Numbered from the stretch's first letter, positions 44,264 to 53,448 are shown. The stretch: DNA of 64,000 nucleotides from Paraburkholderia sp. CNPSo 3274 (GCF_024206475.1 NZ_JAMBPR010000043.1:1-64000); one strand, 5' to 3'. The notes: generated from the letters alone by a model not told the origin. Made by a program: numbers and translations.

Positions 44264-45961
44264 TCAAAACGTTGTCTGATACGTGATACCGAGCCAGGAC
44301 TTGTCGCTGTAGGGCGCGCCGAGAGCCGTCGCGGCGCCCGCCGTCGAGTACCCCTTCTTGTTCATGTAATAGGTGTAGGTGATGTCCACCTCGTGCTTGT
44401 TGTAGATCGTGAAGTCGAGCCCGACCACGAACGTATTCTGGCCTTGCGCCTCGGCGGCCGGCGAGATAACGGACGAGTAGCCCTTCAGGTTCAGATTGAC
44501 GAACAGCGGCATCGTCAGGTCGACCCCAGGGAATACCTGATACCACTGCGGGCTCGCACCGATGCCGAGACCGGCCCAGAAGCGCGTCGAGCAGTTATTG
44601 AATGCAGAATTGCCCGATGCCGAACACTGGCCCGTGGTGTCATAGCTGGAATTAGCGAAATTTCCCGCATTCGACTGCACGCTCAACAACTGATTGAACG
44701 AGAATTCCGCCTGCAGGAACATGTTGTCCCACAACGGCGACTTGCCGAACGACTGCGTAACGTTCAAAAGACCATGCAGCGTACGGCCAGTAGGCGCGTC
44801 GTTGACCGTCGTCGTGTTGACTGCATTGAGCGGCATGTTCCAGCGGTATGAGACTTCGCCAGCCACGGCGGCATTGCCGATAGCACTATTGAAGCCCAGA
44901 CCGATCAGGTTGACGTCGTTGCCGTATTTCGCCGTGACGCCCGGCAGATTGGTGCCCGGGAAGAGTTGCGGCCCAGCGCCCGGCACGAGCACGGCCGCCC
45001 AGGGCATCTTCATGGCGAAGTGGCGATACGTCAATTCGTAGGTCGTCGCGATCGAATCGACACGCCACTTGCCGTCAAGACCGATATCACCGATCTGACC
45101 TTTGGTCGGCGGTACACGCGGAATCGCGAACGTGCCCAGTCCAGGAATCGTCGTGTAGCTGGCCACCGGCGGCCCATAGAGAATCGGATCCGCACCACCG
45201 AAATACGTGCCGCCTTCGGGCAGGCGATCGTGGTTCCACTCGAAGGTGTATTGTGCCCCGAGGGTGATCGTATCCGTAATGTTCGTCGTCACGTCAGCCT
45301 GAGCCGTCGGCAACACGATTTCCTTGAGCGAAGCGCTCGGGCTCTGCGTCAGCTTCATCAGGTCCAGCGGCGCCTGGCCGATCGCCACCGAGTTGGCGCC
45401 ACCCAGCGTAGCAAACGCCGACTGGCCCCAGGTAACTGCCGTGCGGCCGAGCTTGACGTTGACGGAGTGACCGCCAAGGTCGAACGTGTTGAACACGAAC
45501 GCATCACGCAGCTCCGCGCTTGGCCCCTGGTAGTACTTCTTGATGTAGCTTGTATACGCGTTGTCAGGATAGTTCGGCGGGAACGCAGGATTGCTCGTAT
45601 TGTGATTCTTGAACGTCGGGTCGTACCACGCGTCCATACTGATGCGGAAGCCCGACGTATCCTTGTACTTGAAATCGAACTCGCTGTAGAGATTCAGCAT
45701 CGCCTGGATCGTGCTGAACTTCGGCGTCGACAGATCGCCTTCGTCGTAGGTCGGACTGTTCGTGTAGAAGTGATCCGGGTTCTGAAGCCGAATGTCGTAA
45801 TCCGCACGCACCGTGTTATCCCATTCCATGTCGATGTCCGGGTTCGGCACATCAAAGTGAAATGCATTGGCGTTCGCGCTCCACAACCCGCAAGCCGCCG
45901 CGATACAGGTTGCGTGCACGCCAAGGCTGATCGCACTTGGCTTCAGGCTCTTCTTTTTCAT
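44264..45961 (-). CDS. DUF1302 family outer-membrane beta-barrel protein
   Basis: A 565-residue outer-membrane protein: signal peptide ending at about residue 33 (LWSANANA), then FHFDVPNPDIDMEWDNTVRADY, the DUF1302 entry motif, LNLYSEFDFKYKDTSGFRIS, VKLGRTAVTWGQSAF, and alternating beta-strand pattern to a C-terminal Phe (WLGITYQTTF), as required for BAM insertion. DUF1302 porins accompany DUF1329 and RND genes in steroid, terpenoid and hydrocarbon clusters, so uptake of the growth substrate is inferred. First gene of the leftward envelope operon. Confidence 0.92.
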   Translation of the reverse strand: MKKKSLKPSAISLGVHATCIAAACGLWSANANAFHFDVPNPDIDMEWDNTVRADYDIRLQNPDHFYTNSPTYDEGDLSTPKFSTIQAMLNLYSEFDFKYKDTSGFRISMDAWYDPTFKNHNTSNPAFPPNYPDNAYTSYIKKYYQGPSAELRDAFVFNTFDLGGHSVNVKLGRTAVTWGQSAFATLGGANSVAIGQAPLDLMKLTQSPSASLKEIVLPTAQADVTTNITDTITLGAQYTFEWNHDRLPEGGTYFGGADPILYGPPVASYTTIPGLGTFAIPRVPPTKGQIGDIGLDGKWRVDSIATTYELTYRHFAMKMPWAAVLVPGAGPQLFPGTNLPGVTAKYGNDVNLIGLGFNSAIGNAAVAGEVSYRWNMPLNAVNTTTVNDAPTGRTLHGLLNVTQSFGKSPLWDNMFLQAEFSFNQLLSVQSNAGNFANSSYDTTGQCSASGNSAFNNCSTRFWAGLGIGASPQWYQVFPGVDLTMPLFVNLNLKGYSSVISPAAEAQGQNTFVVGLDFTIYNKHEVDITYTYYMNKKGYSTAGAATALGAPYSDKSWLGITYQTTF

Positions 45962-46608
45962 GCGTCTCCTCTTTTCTTTGTCGAACTGCCGCAGAAAAGG
46001 CCAAGGCCGTTGGACTGCCGCAGACTTTTAGCAATGAAGCGAAACCGGCCTCCCTACCTCGTCAGCATCGCGCCTTGGGGTCCCCCCAGCGCATCACCAG
46101 AATGCGAATGCTGTTCGCAAAGATAAACGCTCGAAACCTGACTGTCAACGCTCGCTCACCCCTATGGGGTACATTTTCTCGAACGCCGTTCACAAACCTG
46201 GGTAAACGAGAGTTCGATTTTTGTCATCGGCTTAACTCAGTACATGCATGCCTTGGCCAATGTGGCGCCGACTGCATACGGCGCGCGTTGTGCTAATGAG
46301 TGTTGGCGGCGCTTGCATTTGCGGGGCATCCGCCTCGCCTGCGCGGGTTGGCGACGCAAACCATGGGAGCTTTCGCGCAACAAGCCGGCGGCGGTTCATG
46401 AATCGACATGCAGGCCGGACGCGGCCAAGTATCGCCGCCCCAGAGCGGTACGTGGTACCGGTCATGGACGACGCGGCGTTTAGTCTTTCGATTCAATGGT
46501 GAACGGAGGAAGAACTGCGCGAGCGACCGAAGCGCTTACGGGACCAGGCCATCTTCCTTTGCAGTCCTTCCATATATGCCGGCTGTCGGCCGCGACTTTC
46601 GCAATCTG
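45962..46608. other. non-coding region upstream of the envelope operon
   Basis: About 650 bases without a credible gene. It holds the ribosome binding region of the porin gene, one operator at 46181-46191, and beyond about 46230 only short frames with unnatural composition on both strands. I recognise no RNA gene or mobile-element remnant in it. Confidence 0.5.
46181..46191. promoter_or_regulatory. operator GAAC-GCC-GTTC upstream of the envelope operon
   Basis: A perfect GAAC-N3-GTTC dyad 220 bases upstream of the DUF1302 start. The flanking GTTCACAAA matches the flank of the sites at 2549 and 17900. I cannot place -35/-10 boxes with confidence. Confidence 0.5.
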
Positions 46609-46857
46609 CTATCCCGTTCCTGCGCTAGCGTGCATTGCTGGTTTTCGGGGAGCAGGAGGGAACACGCGCCAGGCCCCATCGTCATGCCGAAAGAAGAATA
46701 TCGAAAGGTCCCCCTTCGAGGCGGACGACCGCGCGAGCACACACCTCGTCTGGCTCGAATACGCGAAGGTACATCGGGTCACGTGCACCGGGGTGGTCGC
46801 AGTGGGTGCGAACCATTTTTCGATGAGCGCGCGCAAAGAACTTTCTCCAAGCTTCAT
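46609..46857 (-). CDS. small conserved-type hypothetical protein
   Basis: An 82-residue protein, MKLGESSLRALIEKWFAP followed by an amphipathic middle and the ending FFFRHDDGAWRVFPPA. I recall similar short Burkholderia proteins with a KWFAP start and an FFFRHDDG-x-W-x-VFPP end, but cannot name a function; this is from memory and needs a search. No signal peptide or membrane segment. ATG 46857 is chosen since GGAG lies 7 bases upstream; another ATG lies 15 bases earlier. It stands alone, oriented leftward, in an otherwise sparse region, and appears unrelated to the catabolic genes. Confidence 0.55.
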   Translation of the reverse strand: MKLGESSLRALIEKWFAPTATTPVHVTRCTFAYSSQTRCVLARSSASKGDLSIFFFRHDDGAWRVFPPAPRKPAMHASAGTG

Positions 46858-47000
46858 GCCCTGCTCCTTCAACCGCTCTGTGCGCGCCTCTGACGATCAC
46901 ACTCACGAGTGCAAATGGAGGCACTACCCAGTCAGCCCAGACACCCGTGTTCCTCGTGCTCCGGTTGCCGTCGCAGGAGGATCCGTGTGATGCAGACGCA

Positions 47001-47042
47001 AATGTGTCTACTGACTAAATATTAGTAGTCAGTGGACACATT
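47001..47042. promoter_or_regulatory. 42-base dyad upstream of the second TetR gene
   Basis: Arms AATGTGTCTACTGACTA (47001-47017) and TAGTCAGTGGACACATT (47026-47042) are inverted repeats with a single mismatch around an AT-rich 8-base centre. The half site TGACTA/TAGTCA recurs at 47153-47158 and 47183-47188, again inverted. This suggests an operator, perhaps for the TetR protein encoded at 47332, distinct from the GAAC-N3-GTTC type. Confidence 0.5.
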
Positions 47043-47101
47043 ATCAAGATCCAACGGCACCAGGGGAAATGCCGGTATGGACAAAACCACCCTATTTTCT
47101 A

Positions 47102-47120
47102 GTAGCATGCGTGATGCTAC
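47102..47120. repeat. inverted repeat GTAGCAT-N5-ATGCTAC
   Basis: A perfect seven-base inverted repeat with a GCGTG centre, between the 42-base dyad and the tetR start codon. It could be a second operator or an RNA hairpin in the leader. Confidence 0.4.
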
Positions 47121-47331
47121 GGGGCGAGAGCCGCATGTGATCTGGAATCAATTAGTCATCTGATTATTGTTTATTCGTCGCCTGACTAGCAGTATCATCA
47201 GATCAAACTCGCCGCCGTCCGATCGGAATCGGAAGACGTACATATCGGGGCGGGAACAGTTTCCAGTCTTATTCGTCTCGCCCTCACAACGCGCGCGCGA
47301 GGGACAGGAAACGCCAAGGAGAGCACAACAG

Positions 47332-47991
47332 ATGAAAGACCTGACCATCTCATCGGCAGACCTCGACAAGCCGGCAGCGGATGCGCCTCGGCGGCGAGGG
47401 AACAGATCTACACGTGTGCCAGCCATCGTTGAAGTGGCGATCGAAGTCTTCGCATCGGAAGGCAACGCTGGATTCACGCAACGCCGCATCGCCAGCGATG
47501 CAGGCATCCGGCTGAGGACCCTGCAGCACTATTTCAGCACCCGCGAAGAACTATTGCGGGCCACGATCGAGGCATTCACGAATCGCTATTTCGAACACTA
47601 TCAGGCGATCACGCAGGACAAACACCGGCCACCAGAGGCCCGGCTGGACATGATCGTCGAAGAGGCGTTCTCTGTGCTGACGGCACCCGGCGGCAATCGC
47701 GTTAGCGCCTTTGTTCTGGAAACGTGGAGCCTGGCTGAACACGAACCGTATCTCCATGCCCTGATGGCCAAATCCACTGCGGATTTCCAGGTTCTTCTGG
47801 CGGAACTGATCGCGGAAATCAACCCAACCTTGGCGTCGGCAGAATGTACGCTGCGTGGCGCCCTGCTTCTTTCCCATCTGCAAGGTCTGGTCGTCTTTCT
47901 TCGCCGGTCGGAGACGAACACACCTGAGCGGGATTCATTCCGTCACGCCATGAAGGTCGTCTGGCGTGCGCTGAGCAAAGCGTCTCCATGA
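47332..47991 (+). CDS. TetR-family transcriptional regulator
   Basis: A 219-residue TetR protein. VPAIVEVAIEVFASEGNAGFTQRRIASDAGIRLRTLQHYFSTREELL is the expected helix-turn-helix, given here only as its span, residues about 28-75; the recognition turn reads LQHYFSTREEL. The C-terminal domain includes FVLETWSLAEHEPYLHALM. ATG 47332 follows AAGGAG with a 12-base gap; an upstream frame extension to 47167 lacks a site and is rich in untypical residues. Its upstream region has large dyads but no GAAC-N3-GTTC site, so it likely controls a different set. It converges on the P450 of the 15-gene operon. Confidence 0.9.
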   Translation: MKDLTISSADLDKPAADAPRRRGNRSTRVPAIVEVAIEVFASEGNAGFTQRRIASDAGIRLRTLQHYFSTREELLRATIEAFTNRYFEHYQAITQDKHRPPEARLDMIVEEAFSVLTAPGGNRVSAFVLETWSLAEHEPYLHALMAKSTADFQVLLAELIAEINPTLASAECTLRGALLLSHLQGLVVFLRRSETNTPERDSFRHAMKVVWRALSKASP

Positions 47992-48006
47992 ACCTGAAGT
48001 TCAGGC

Positions 48007-48035
48007 GCGCGCAGCGTGGGTAGCAGTCTGCGCGC
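48007..48035. terminator. hairpin between convergent TetR and P450 genes
   Basis: GCGCGCAG (48007-48014) and CTGCGCGC (48028-48035) form an eight-base stem in the 66 bases between the genes. No T-tract. Confidence 0.4.
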
Positions 48036-48057
48036 ACCGCCTTCTGCAGATAGACGC

Positions 48058-49287
48058 TCAGCCGGCCACCTTCCACACAAGAGGCAAGTGGTACAGCGTG
48101 CCGTTCACCCCTCCGTGGACACCCGCCTTCTCACCCGGCTTGATCTGGAAGTCAGGAATACGCTTAAGCCATTCCTGGAGGAAAACCTTCAATTCCACGC
48201 GCGCAAGGAACGAGCCGGGACAACGATGCGCACCATTGCCGAACGTCGAATGAATCGGCGTGGGCCGGGTAAAATCGACAGTAAGCGGATCGTCGAATTT
48301 TCTCTCGTCGAGGCCATGCAACGTGGTCGGCATGATGATCATGTCGCCCTCTTTGAGCTGCACGCCCTTGTATTCGAAATCGTGAGTGATCCGCCGCCCC
48401 TGGTTGACCACCGGGAAACGCCGCAATAGCTCGTCAACGGCCTTTTGCGTCAGTTCGGGATTGTCGATGAGCTGCCTGCGGTGCGCGGGACTCCCGGCGA
48501 GAAAACTGGCGATGAATCCCATTGCGGACGCAACGGTATCGAGGCCGCCGATCAGCACGAGTCCGCACAGACCGCGAACCTCTTCGTCGGTCAAGGCACG
48601 CCCGTCGATTTTCGAATTCACGATCTTGCTGATGAGATCGTCACCCGGATTCGCGCGCCGTTCGGCGATCTTCACGCCCAGGTACTGGAAGATCGCGCCG
48701 AGCGCGCCCAGCTTCTCCTTGGCGTCCACCGGGCGCACCATCTTGTCGGCGAGGCTCAGGAGGTACTCGCGGTCCTCGGCGGGCAGCGCCACCATGTTCA
48801 TGAAAATACCGATCGGCAGATGCTGCGCGAACCCGGAGACGAATTCCACTTCTCCCCTCGGGTAAAAGTCTTCGATCAACTCGATCGCCATTTCGCGCGC
48901 CTTTTCTTCGAGCTTGCTGATCGCCTGCGGCATGAACGCGGGCGCGATCAACGCGCGATACGCCGTATGCTGCGGAGGATCGAAGAAAATCGGCGGCAAC
49001 GGCTGATGCTCGACCAGCGGCACGGTGAGCTGCTTCGACGAGAAGTTCTCGTAGTCCTTGAGGATGTGATAGATGTCGTCGCCGCGCGTTGCGATCCAAT
49101 GGCCGCCGTTGCGAGGCGTCCAGAAAATGTCGGGAATGCCTTCGGCGTGCAGCTTCTTGAGCGAGAGATGGTAGTCGTCTTCTGCTCCGGGCGGGTGATA
49201 GATATCGATATCGAATACCCGTTCCGGCGAAACGTGCGCAGGTACCGGCGCCAGTTCCGGAGTCGCGCCATGGCCAGCTGCTGACAT
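48058..49287 (-). CDS. cytochrome P450, CYP101 (P450cam)-like
   Basis: A 409-residue P450 very similar in layout to P450cam and to the protein at 8530: GGHWIATRGDD, GGLDT (247-251), ELLR (286-289) as ExxR, GLDERKF, heme loop FGNGAHRCPG with Cys356, KRIPDF near the end. The segment before FDPPQH lacks the Tyr that hydrogen-bonds camphor in P450cam. It closes the 15-gene operon that also carries AMACR, ACAD pairs and aldolase genes, so it may oxidise the substrate before side-chain breakdown. GAAAGGAGA precedes the ATG. Electrons presumably come from the ferredoxin at 19260. Confidence 0.93.
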   Translation of the reverse strand: MSAAGHGATPELAPVPAHVSPERVFDIDIYHPPGAEDDYHLSLKKLHAEGIPDIFWTPRNGGHWIATRGDDIYHILKDYENFSSKQLTVPLVEHQPLPPIFFDPPQHTAYRALIAPAFMPQAISKLEEKAREMAIELIEDFYPRGEVEFVSGFAQHLPIGIFMNMVALPAEDREYLLSLADKMVRPVDAKEKLGALGAIFQYLGVKIAERRANPGDDLISKIVNSKIDGRALTDEEVRGLCGLVLIGGLDTVASAMGFIASFLAGSPAHRRQLIDNPELTQKAVDELLRRFPVVNQGRRITHDFEYKGVQLKEGDMIIMPTTLHGLDERKFDDPLTVDFTRPTPIHSTFGNGAHRCPGSFLARVELKVFLQEWLKRIPDFQIKPGEKAGVHGGVNGTLYHLPLVWKVAG

Positions 49288-49362
49288 AAGGTTGTCTCCT
49301 TTCTTCGAATTGACCGCTATGGACGGCCGAATGAATCTTTCTTGTTACAGTGCGAGCCGCGG

Positions 49363-50496
49363 TTACAGGAACGCGCCGTATAGCTCGATATGGTGCTCGG
49401 TGTTTCCCCACGTCATGTCGATGCAGGTGAGGCGCTTCACATACCAACCCACCGCCAGCTCGTCCGTCATGCCCATCCCACCGTGAAGCTGCACTGCCTG
49501 CTGCGCGACGAAGCGCGCGCTGCGCCCGATGAGCGCTTTCGCGGCGGTCACAGCGCGATGAGCGGCAACGTCATCGTCTTCGCCGAGCTTGGCGGCCGCA
49601 AAATAGACGATCGATTTCGCCTGCTCCACCGCGGTCAAAATATCGGCAGCGCGATGCTGCAGCGCCTGGAACTTGCCGATCGGCGAACCAAACTGCTTGC
49701 GCGTGCGCAGATACTCGAAAGTCAGTTCGCTCAGGCGCGACATCGCGCCCACGGCTTCGGCGCACAGCGCGAAGACGCCTTGATCGACGGTCCATTCGAG
49801 CAACGGGTAACCCTGACCGATCGTGCCGATCATCGCCTGTTGGTCGACTCGCACTCCGTTCAGCACCACTTCCGCGACACGCTGGCCATCCAGTGCGGGA
49901 AACCCTTTGACACTCACACCCTGCGCGCGCGCATCGACAGCGAAAAGCGTGATGCCGTGCTTGTCCGCCTGCTCGCCTGCCGTGCGCGCCGAAACCAGCA
50001 GAATGTCCGCGCAGTCGCCGTGCAGCACGACGCCCTTGCGGCCATTGAGGACGAACCCGTCACGCGTTGCTTCGGCTCTCGTCGCTACGTTCCACAAATC
50101 GAAGTGCGCGCCAGGTTCCAGCGTCGCGAGTGCGGTCTTCAGGCTGCCGTCTGCGATACCGGCCAGCAGCTCCGCCTTGCGCGCCTCGTGTCCCGCGCGC
50201 CCGATGAGCTTCGCGCCGATCACAGCCGACGAAACGAACGGCTCCAGCACGAGTCCCCGGCCGAAGGCTTCCATCACGAGCATGGTCTCGACCGGGCCCG
50301 TGCCAAGCCCGCCGTGGTCCTGCGGCACGTTCAGCGCGAGCACGCCCATTTCGGCGAGCGTGGACCAATGCGCATCCGACCAGCCCTGCGGCGTGGCGGC
50401 GAGACGACGCCTCGCCTCGAAGTCGTATTCCTTTTCGACGAAGCGACCGACCACGTCGGCCAGCATCTGTTCCTCTTCAACCAGCGTGAAGTCCAT
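49363..50496 (-). CDS. acyl-CoA dehydrogenase, small-type partner of a heteromeric pair
   Basis: A 377-residue ACAD-like subunit: QMLADVVGRFVEKEYDFEAR, FGSPIGKFQALQHRAADI, QAVQLHGGMGMTDELAVG. At the position of the catalytic ER of the partner it reads LLEWTVDQGVFAL, without a suitably placed Glu. It starts 9 bases after the stop of the 402-residue ACAD (50506-51714). Second of three such pairs in the window. Confidence 0.87.
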   Translation of the reverse strand: MDFTLVEEEQMLADVVGRFVEKEYDFEARRRLAATPQGWSDAHWSTLAEMGVLALNVPQDHGGLGTGPVETMLVMEAFGRGLVLEPFVSSAVIGAKLIGRAGHEARKAELLAGIADGSLKTALATLEPGAHFDLWNVATRAEATRDGFVLNGRKGVVLHGDCADILLVSARTAGEQADKHGITLFAVDARAQGVSVKGFPALDGQRVAEVVLNGVRVDQQAMIGTIGQGYPLLEWTVDQGVFALCAEAVGAMSRLSELTFEYLRTRKQFGSPIGKFQALQHRAADILTAVEQAKSIVYFAAAKLGEDDDVAAHRAVTAAKALIGRSARFVAQQAVQLHGGMGMTDELAVGWYVKRLTCIDMTWGNTEHHIELYGAFL

Positions 50497-50505
50497 GGCG
50501 TGTCC

Positions 50506-51714
50506 TCAGATGCCGAGCGCCTGCTTGGCGATGATGTTTTTCTGCACTTCGGTCGAACCGCCGTAGATCGAAATCTTGCGCCAGTCCAGGTAGTGCGCGG
50601 CCAGCGCGTTGAGCAATTCGCCGTTCGCGGTTTCGCCGCGCCAGTCCGCATCCAGCGCTTCGCTTACGAAAGGCACTGCATAGGGACCTGCGCATTCCAT
50701 GATCAATTCGGTGAGTTCCTGCTGAATCTCCGAACCCCGGATCTTTAGCACCGAAGCCTCCGGTCCGATGGGACGCCCTGCGGTTTCGGCGGAGACCACG
50801 CGCAGAAGCGACCATTCGTGAGCGATCAAATCGATTTCCACCTTGGCGATGCGATCGCGAAAGCGCACGTCTTCGATAAGCGGCTTGCCGTGTTTGCGCT
50901 CGGTGCTCGCAATCTCCTTGAGACGCCGCATGAAACGCTTGCAGTTACCAAGTCCGGCAATATTGGTACGCTCGTGTCCGAGCAGATACTTCGCGATCGA
51001 CCAGCCGCGATGCTCCTCTCCGACGAGATTGCTCACCGGCACTTCCACGTTGTCGAAGAACACTTCGTTGACGTCGTGACCGCCGTCCAGCGTGCGGATC
51101 GGCCTGACCGTGATACCGGGCGTCGACATATCGATCAGCAGGAACGAGATGCCTTCCTGCGGCCGGCCGCTCCCGTCAGTGCGAACGAGACAGAAAATCC
51201 AGTTCGCCCATTGCGCGAACGAGGTCCAGATCTTCTGGCCGTTGACGACGTAAAACGACTGGCCGTCACGCTCGATGCGCTCCGCACGCGTCTTGAGCGA
51301 GGCCAGATCGGAACCCGCACCCGGTTCGGAATAACCCTGACACCACCAGTCTTCCATTGATACGATGCGCGGCAGGAACCGTTCGCGCTGCGCGTCGGTG
51401 CCGAATTTTTGAATCACGGGTCCGACCATGGAAAGGCCGAACGGCATCTGGCGCGGCGCGCCGGCGGTGAAGCATTCCTCGTCGAAGATGTTGCGCTGTG
51501 CGGCATTCCATGCGGCACCGCCGAATTGCGCCGGCCATGCGGGCGCGCCCCAACCCTTCCCGGCAAGAATGCGTTGCCAACTCACGTAGTCTTCGCGCGG
51601 CACATGGCGGAAGTTCAGCACGCGCTCGCGAATATCGTGAGGCAGATGCGTCGCGACGAATTCACGCACCGTGGCGCGAAATTCCTTCTCGGCGGGGCTC
51701 TCTTTCAGGTCCAT
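50506..51714 (-). CDS. acyl-CoA dehydrogenase, large-type (putative catalytic) subunit of a pair
   Basis: A 402-residue ACAD: YSEPGAGSDLASLKT, NGQKIWTSFAQWANW, ISFLLIDMSTPGITVRP, LLGHERT with the presumed base E248, and YGGSTEVQKNIIAK where the classical C-terminal Glu is replaced by Gly. Organisation and residues match ChsE4-type subunits of steroid side-chain ACADs. It follows the MaoC hydratase gene, so a hydratase and its ACAD are co-produced. Confidence 0.9.
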   Translation of the reverse strand: MDLKESPAEKEFRATVREFVATHLPHDIRERVLNFRHVPREDYVSWQRILAGKGWGAPAWPAQFGGAAWNAAQRNIFDEECFTAGAPRQMPFGLSMVGPVIQKFGTDAQRERFLPRIVSMEDWWCQGYSEPGAGSDLASLKTRAERIERDGQSFYVVNGQKIWTSFAQWANWIFCLVRTDGSGRPQEGISFLLIDMSTPGITVRPIRTLDGGHDVNEVFFDNVEVPVSNLVGEEHRGWSIAKYLLGHERTNIAGLGNCKRFMRRLKEIASTERKHGKPLIEDVRFRDRIAKVEIDLIAHEWSLLRVVSAETAGRPIGPEASVLKIRGSEIQQELTELIMECAGPYAVPFVSEALDADWRGETANGELLNALAAHYLDWRKISIYGGSTEVQKNIIAKQALGI

Positions 51715-51735
51715 CTTCAGGCTCCAGTCGCGTTT

Positions 51736-52605
51736 TCAGGCAATTTCCACGATTCCGTTGTTCAGCACCGCCACATCGCGCGCATCAACGCGCGCGCGCA
51801 GATGCAGGCGTGTGTCGCTATCCCGCCAGAACTGGAAGCGCACTTCTTCGCCCGGATAAACCGGCGAAGTCAGGCGCAAGGCGAGCCGCTTCAAACGCGT
51901 GGCATCGTTGCCCGCGAAAGTGCGAATCGCGGCGTAGCCCGCCATGCCATAGGTCGCGAGGCCATGCAGAATGGGTCGGTTGAATCCCGCCTTCGAGGCC
52001 ACCTCCGGATCCGCGTGCAGCGGATTGGCATCGCCCGAAAGGCGGTAGATCAGCGCGGCATGGGCGCCGGTGGAAAAGACGTATTCCGCGTCCGGCGCGC
52101 GCTCCGGCACCGGCGGAAGCGCTTCGGGCGGCACGTCGCTCACGCCCGATTCGGCGCTGAACCCTCCGTCGCCGCGCAGGAATGACACCTGCCGGACTTG
52201 CGCGAGTTGCTCGCCCGTCGAGGCGTCGACGATGTCGCGCAGAAGCTCGACGATCGCGCCCTTGCCGGCGCCTTTGTCCGAGATGCGGCTCACACGCGTC
52301 TTGCTGACGATGGTCGCAGCAACCGGCATTGGCCGCATGAAGCGCACATCCTGCTCGCCGTGCACAAGCTTCAGGTAGTCGATGCCCGTACGCGGGTCGC
52401 GCATCCACGACCTCGGCCACGCGAACGCGGCCGCGCAAGTCGGCATCGCCTGCAGGTCCTTCTCATACACGTAGCGCAGTTGGTCGGCGTCCAACGGGTC
52501 TCCGCCGAGGCCAAGGCCCAGCGAATACAGCATGACGTCGCGTTCGCTGTACGTCTGTGTGACGTCTTCGATAGGCCAGTTCTTGACGACTTCGTAGTTC
52601 AGCAT
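51736..52605 (-). CDS. MaoC-type enoyl-CoA hydratase 2 (double hot-dog)
   Basis: A 289-residue hydratase-2: N-terminal half with YSERDVMLYSLGLGLGGDP, as in peroxisomal MFE-2 hydratases, and C-terminal half with RLSGDANPLHADPEVASKAGF and RPILHGLATYG, which hold the catalytic Asp/His dyad. It makes (R)-3-hydroxyacyl-CoA from a trans-2-enoyl-CoA, complementing the (S)-specific crotonases; the racemase gene in the operon fits with branched side chains. ATG 52605 follows AGGA with 7-base spacing. Confidence 0.9.
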   Translation of the reverse strand: MLNYEVVKNWPIEDVTQTYSERDVMLYSLGLGLGGDPLDADQLRYVYEKDLQAMPTCAAAFAWPRSWMRDPRTGIDYLKLVHGEQDVRFMRPMPVAATIVSKTRVSRISDKGAGKGAIVELLRDIVDASTGEQLAQVRQVSFLRGDGGFSAESGVSDVPPEALPPVPERAPDAEYVFSTGAHAALIYRLSGDANPLHADPEVASKAGFNRPILHGLATYGMAGYAAIRTFAGNDATRLKRLALRLTSPVYPGEEVRFQFWRDSDTRLHLRARVDARDVAVLNNGIVEIA

Positions 52606-52624
52606 GAGGGTGTCCTGTAGGTGC

Positions 52625-53431
52625 TCAGTAGTCCGTGAAGTTGGGCTTGCGCTTCTCGAGAAAGCTCGCCATACCTTCCTTGTAGTCATCGCACTGGTTG
52701 GCGATCGGCATGTCCAGCCCTGCGGACATCACCGCCTCGTGGGGCGTCTGGAACGGCACGTCCCAGACTTGCTCCTTCATGATGCGCATCGAGCGCGGCG
52801 AACAGTACTCCGCCATTTCCCGAGCGTAGGCGTAAGTCTCCTCGACGAGTTTCTCCGCCGGGATCGCTCGATTGACGAGTCCCATGCGCTCGGCTTCGCG
52901 CCCCTTGATCTTGCGGCCCGAGAGCAGCAGGTCGAGTGCATGCGCCTGGCCAACGTGGCGCGCGAGTATCCACGCCATGCCGTATTCGGCGGTCAGACCG
53001 CGGCGTGCGAACGCCGTGGTGATGGTGGCGTCTTCCGACGCGAACCGGATATCGCAAAAGAGCGCGTGAATCAGGCCAATGCCGACGGTCGCACCATTGA
53101 GCATGGCGATCACCGGCTTCGGAATGGCCGGGTAATACGAACAACGCGTCTGCCAGTCCGCGCGCTTGCGCATGTCGAACGGGCGCGGCAGCTTGGTCAT
53201 GAGCGCGGCGGGGTCGCCACCGAAGCTGTGAATATCGCCGCCCGCGCAAAACGCCTTCCCCGCGCCGGTCAATACGATGACACGCACGCCGCGGTCCGCA
53301 CCCGCCGCCTGCATTGCCTCGTACACCTCCGTCGCCACCTGGTCGTTCCAGGTGTTCATGTGTTCAGGACGGTTGAGCGTGATCGTCGCGATACGGTCCT
53401 TGACGTCGTACAGAATGGTCTCTAAGCGCAT
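52625..53431 (-). CDS. enoyl-CoA hydratase/isomerase family protein
   Basis: A 268-residue crotonase: FCAGGDIHSFGGDP (oxyanion loop), NGATVGIGLIHALFCD (first catalytic Glu absent), AFARRGLTAEYGMAWIL (acidic residue at the second site). The pattern is that of 2-(1,2-epoxy)-isomerase or dehydratase-like crotonases rather than a standard hydratase. GAGGGGG precedes ATG 53431. It lies between an ACAD and the MaoC hydratase in the operon. Confidence 0.83.
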   Translation of the reverse strand: MRLETILYDVKDRIATITLNRPEHMNTWNDQVATEVYEAMQAAGADRGVRVIVLTGAGKAFCAGGDIHSFGGDPAALMTKLPRPFDMRKRADWQTRCSYYPAIPKPVIAMLNGATVGIGLIHALFCDIRFASEDATITTAFARRGLTAEYGMAWILARHVGQAHALDLLLSGRKIKGREAERMGLVNRAIPAEKLVEETYAYAREMAEYCSPRSMRIMKEQVWDVPFQTPHEAVMSAGLDMPIANQCDDYKEGMASFLEKRKPNFTDY

Positions 53432-53448
53432 GAGATCCCCCTCGATGT

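Noticed and set aside
46232..46500. Several 60-85-codon frames on both strands
   Set aside because: No ribosome binding site, no motif, unnatural composition, and mutually overlapping.
47167..47331. N-terminal extension of the second TetR protein
   Set aside because: No ribosome binding site upstream, and the extension lies over operator-like repeats; ATG 47332 has AAGGAG.
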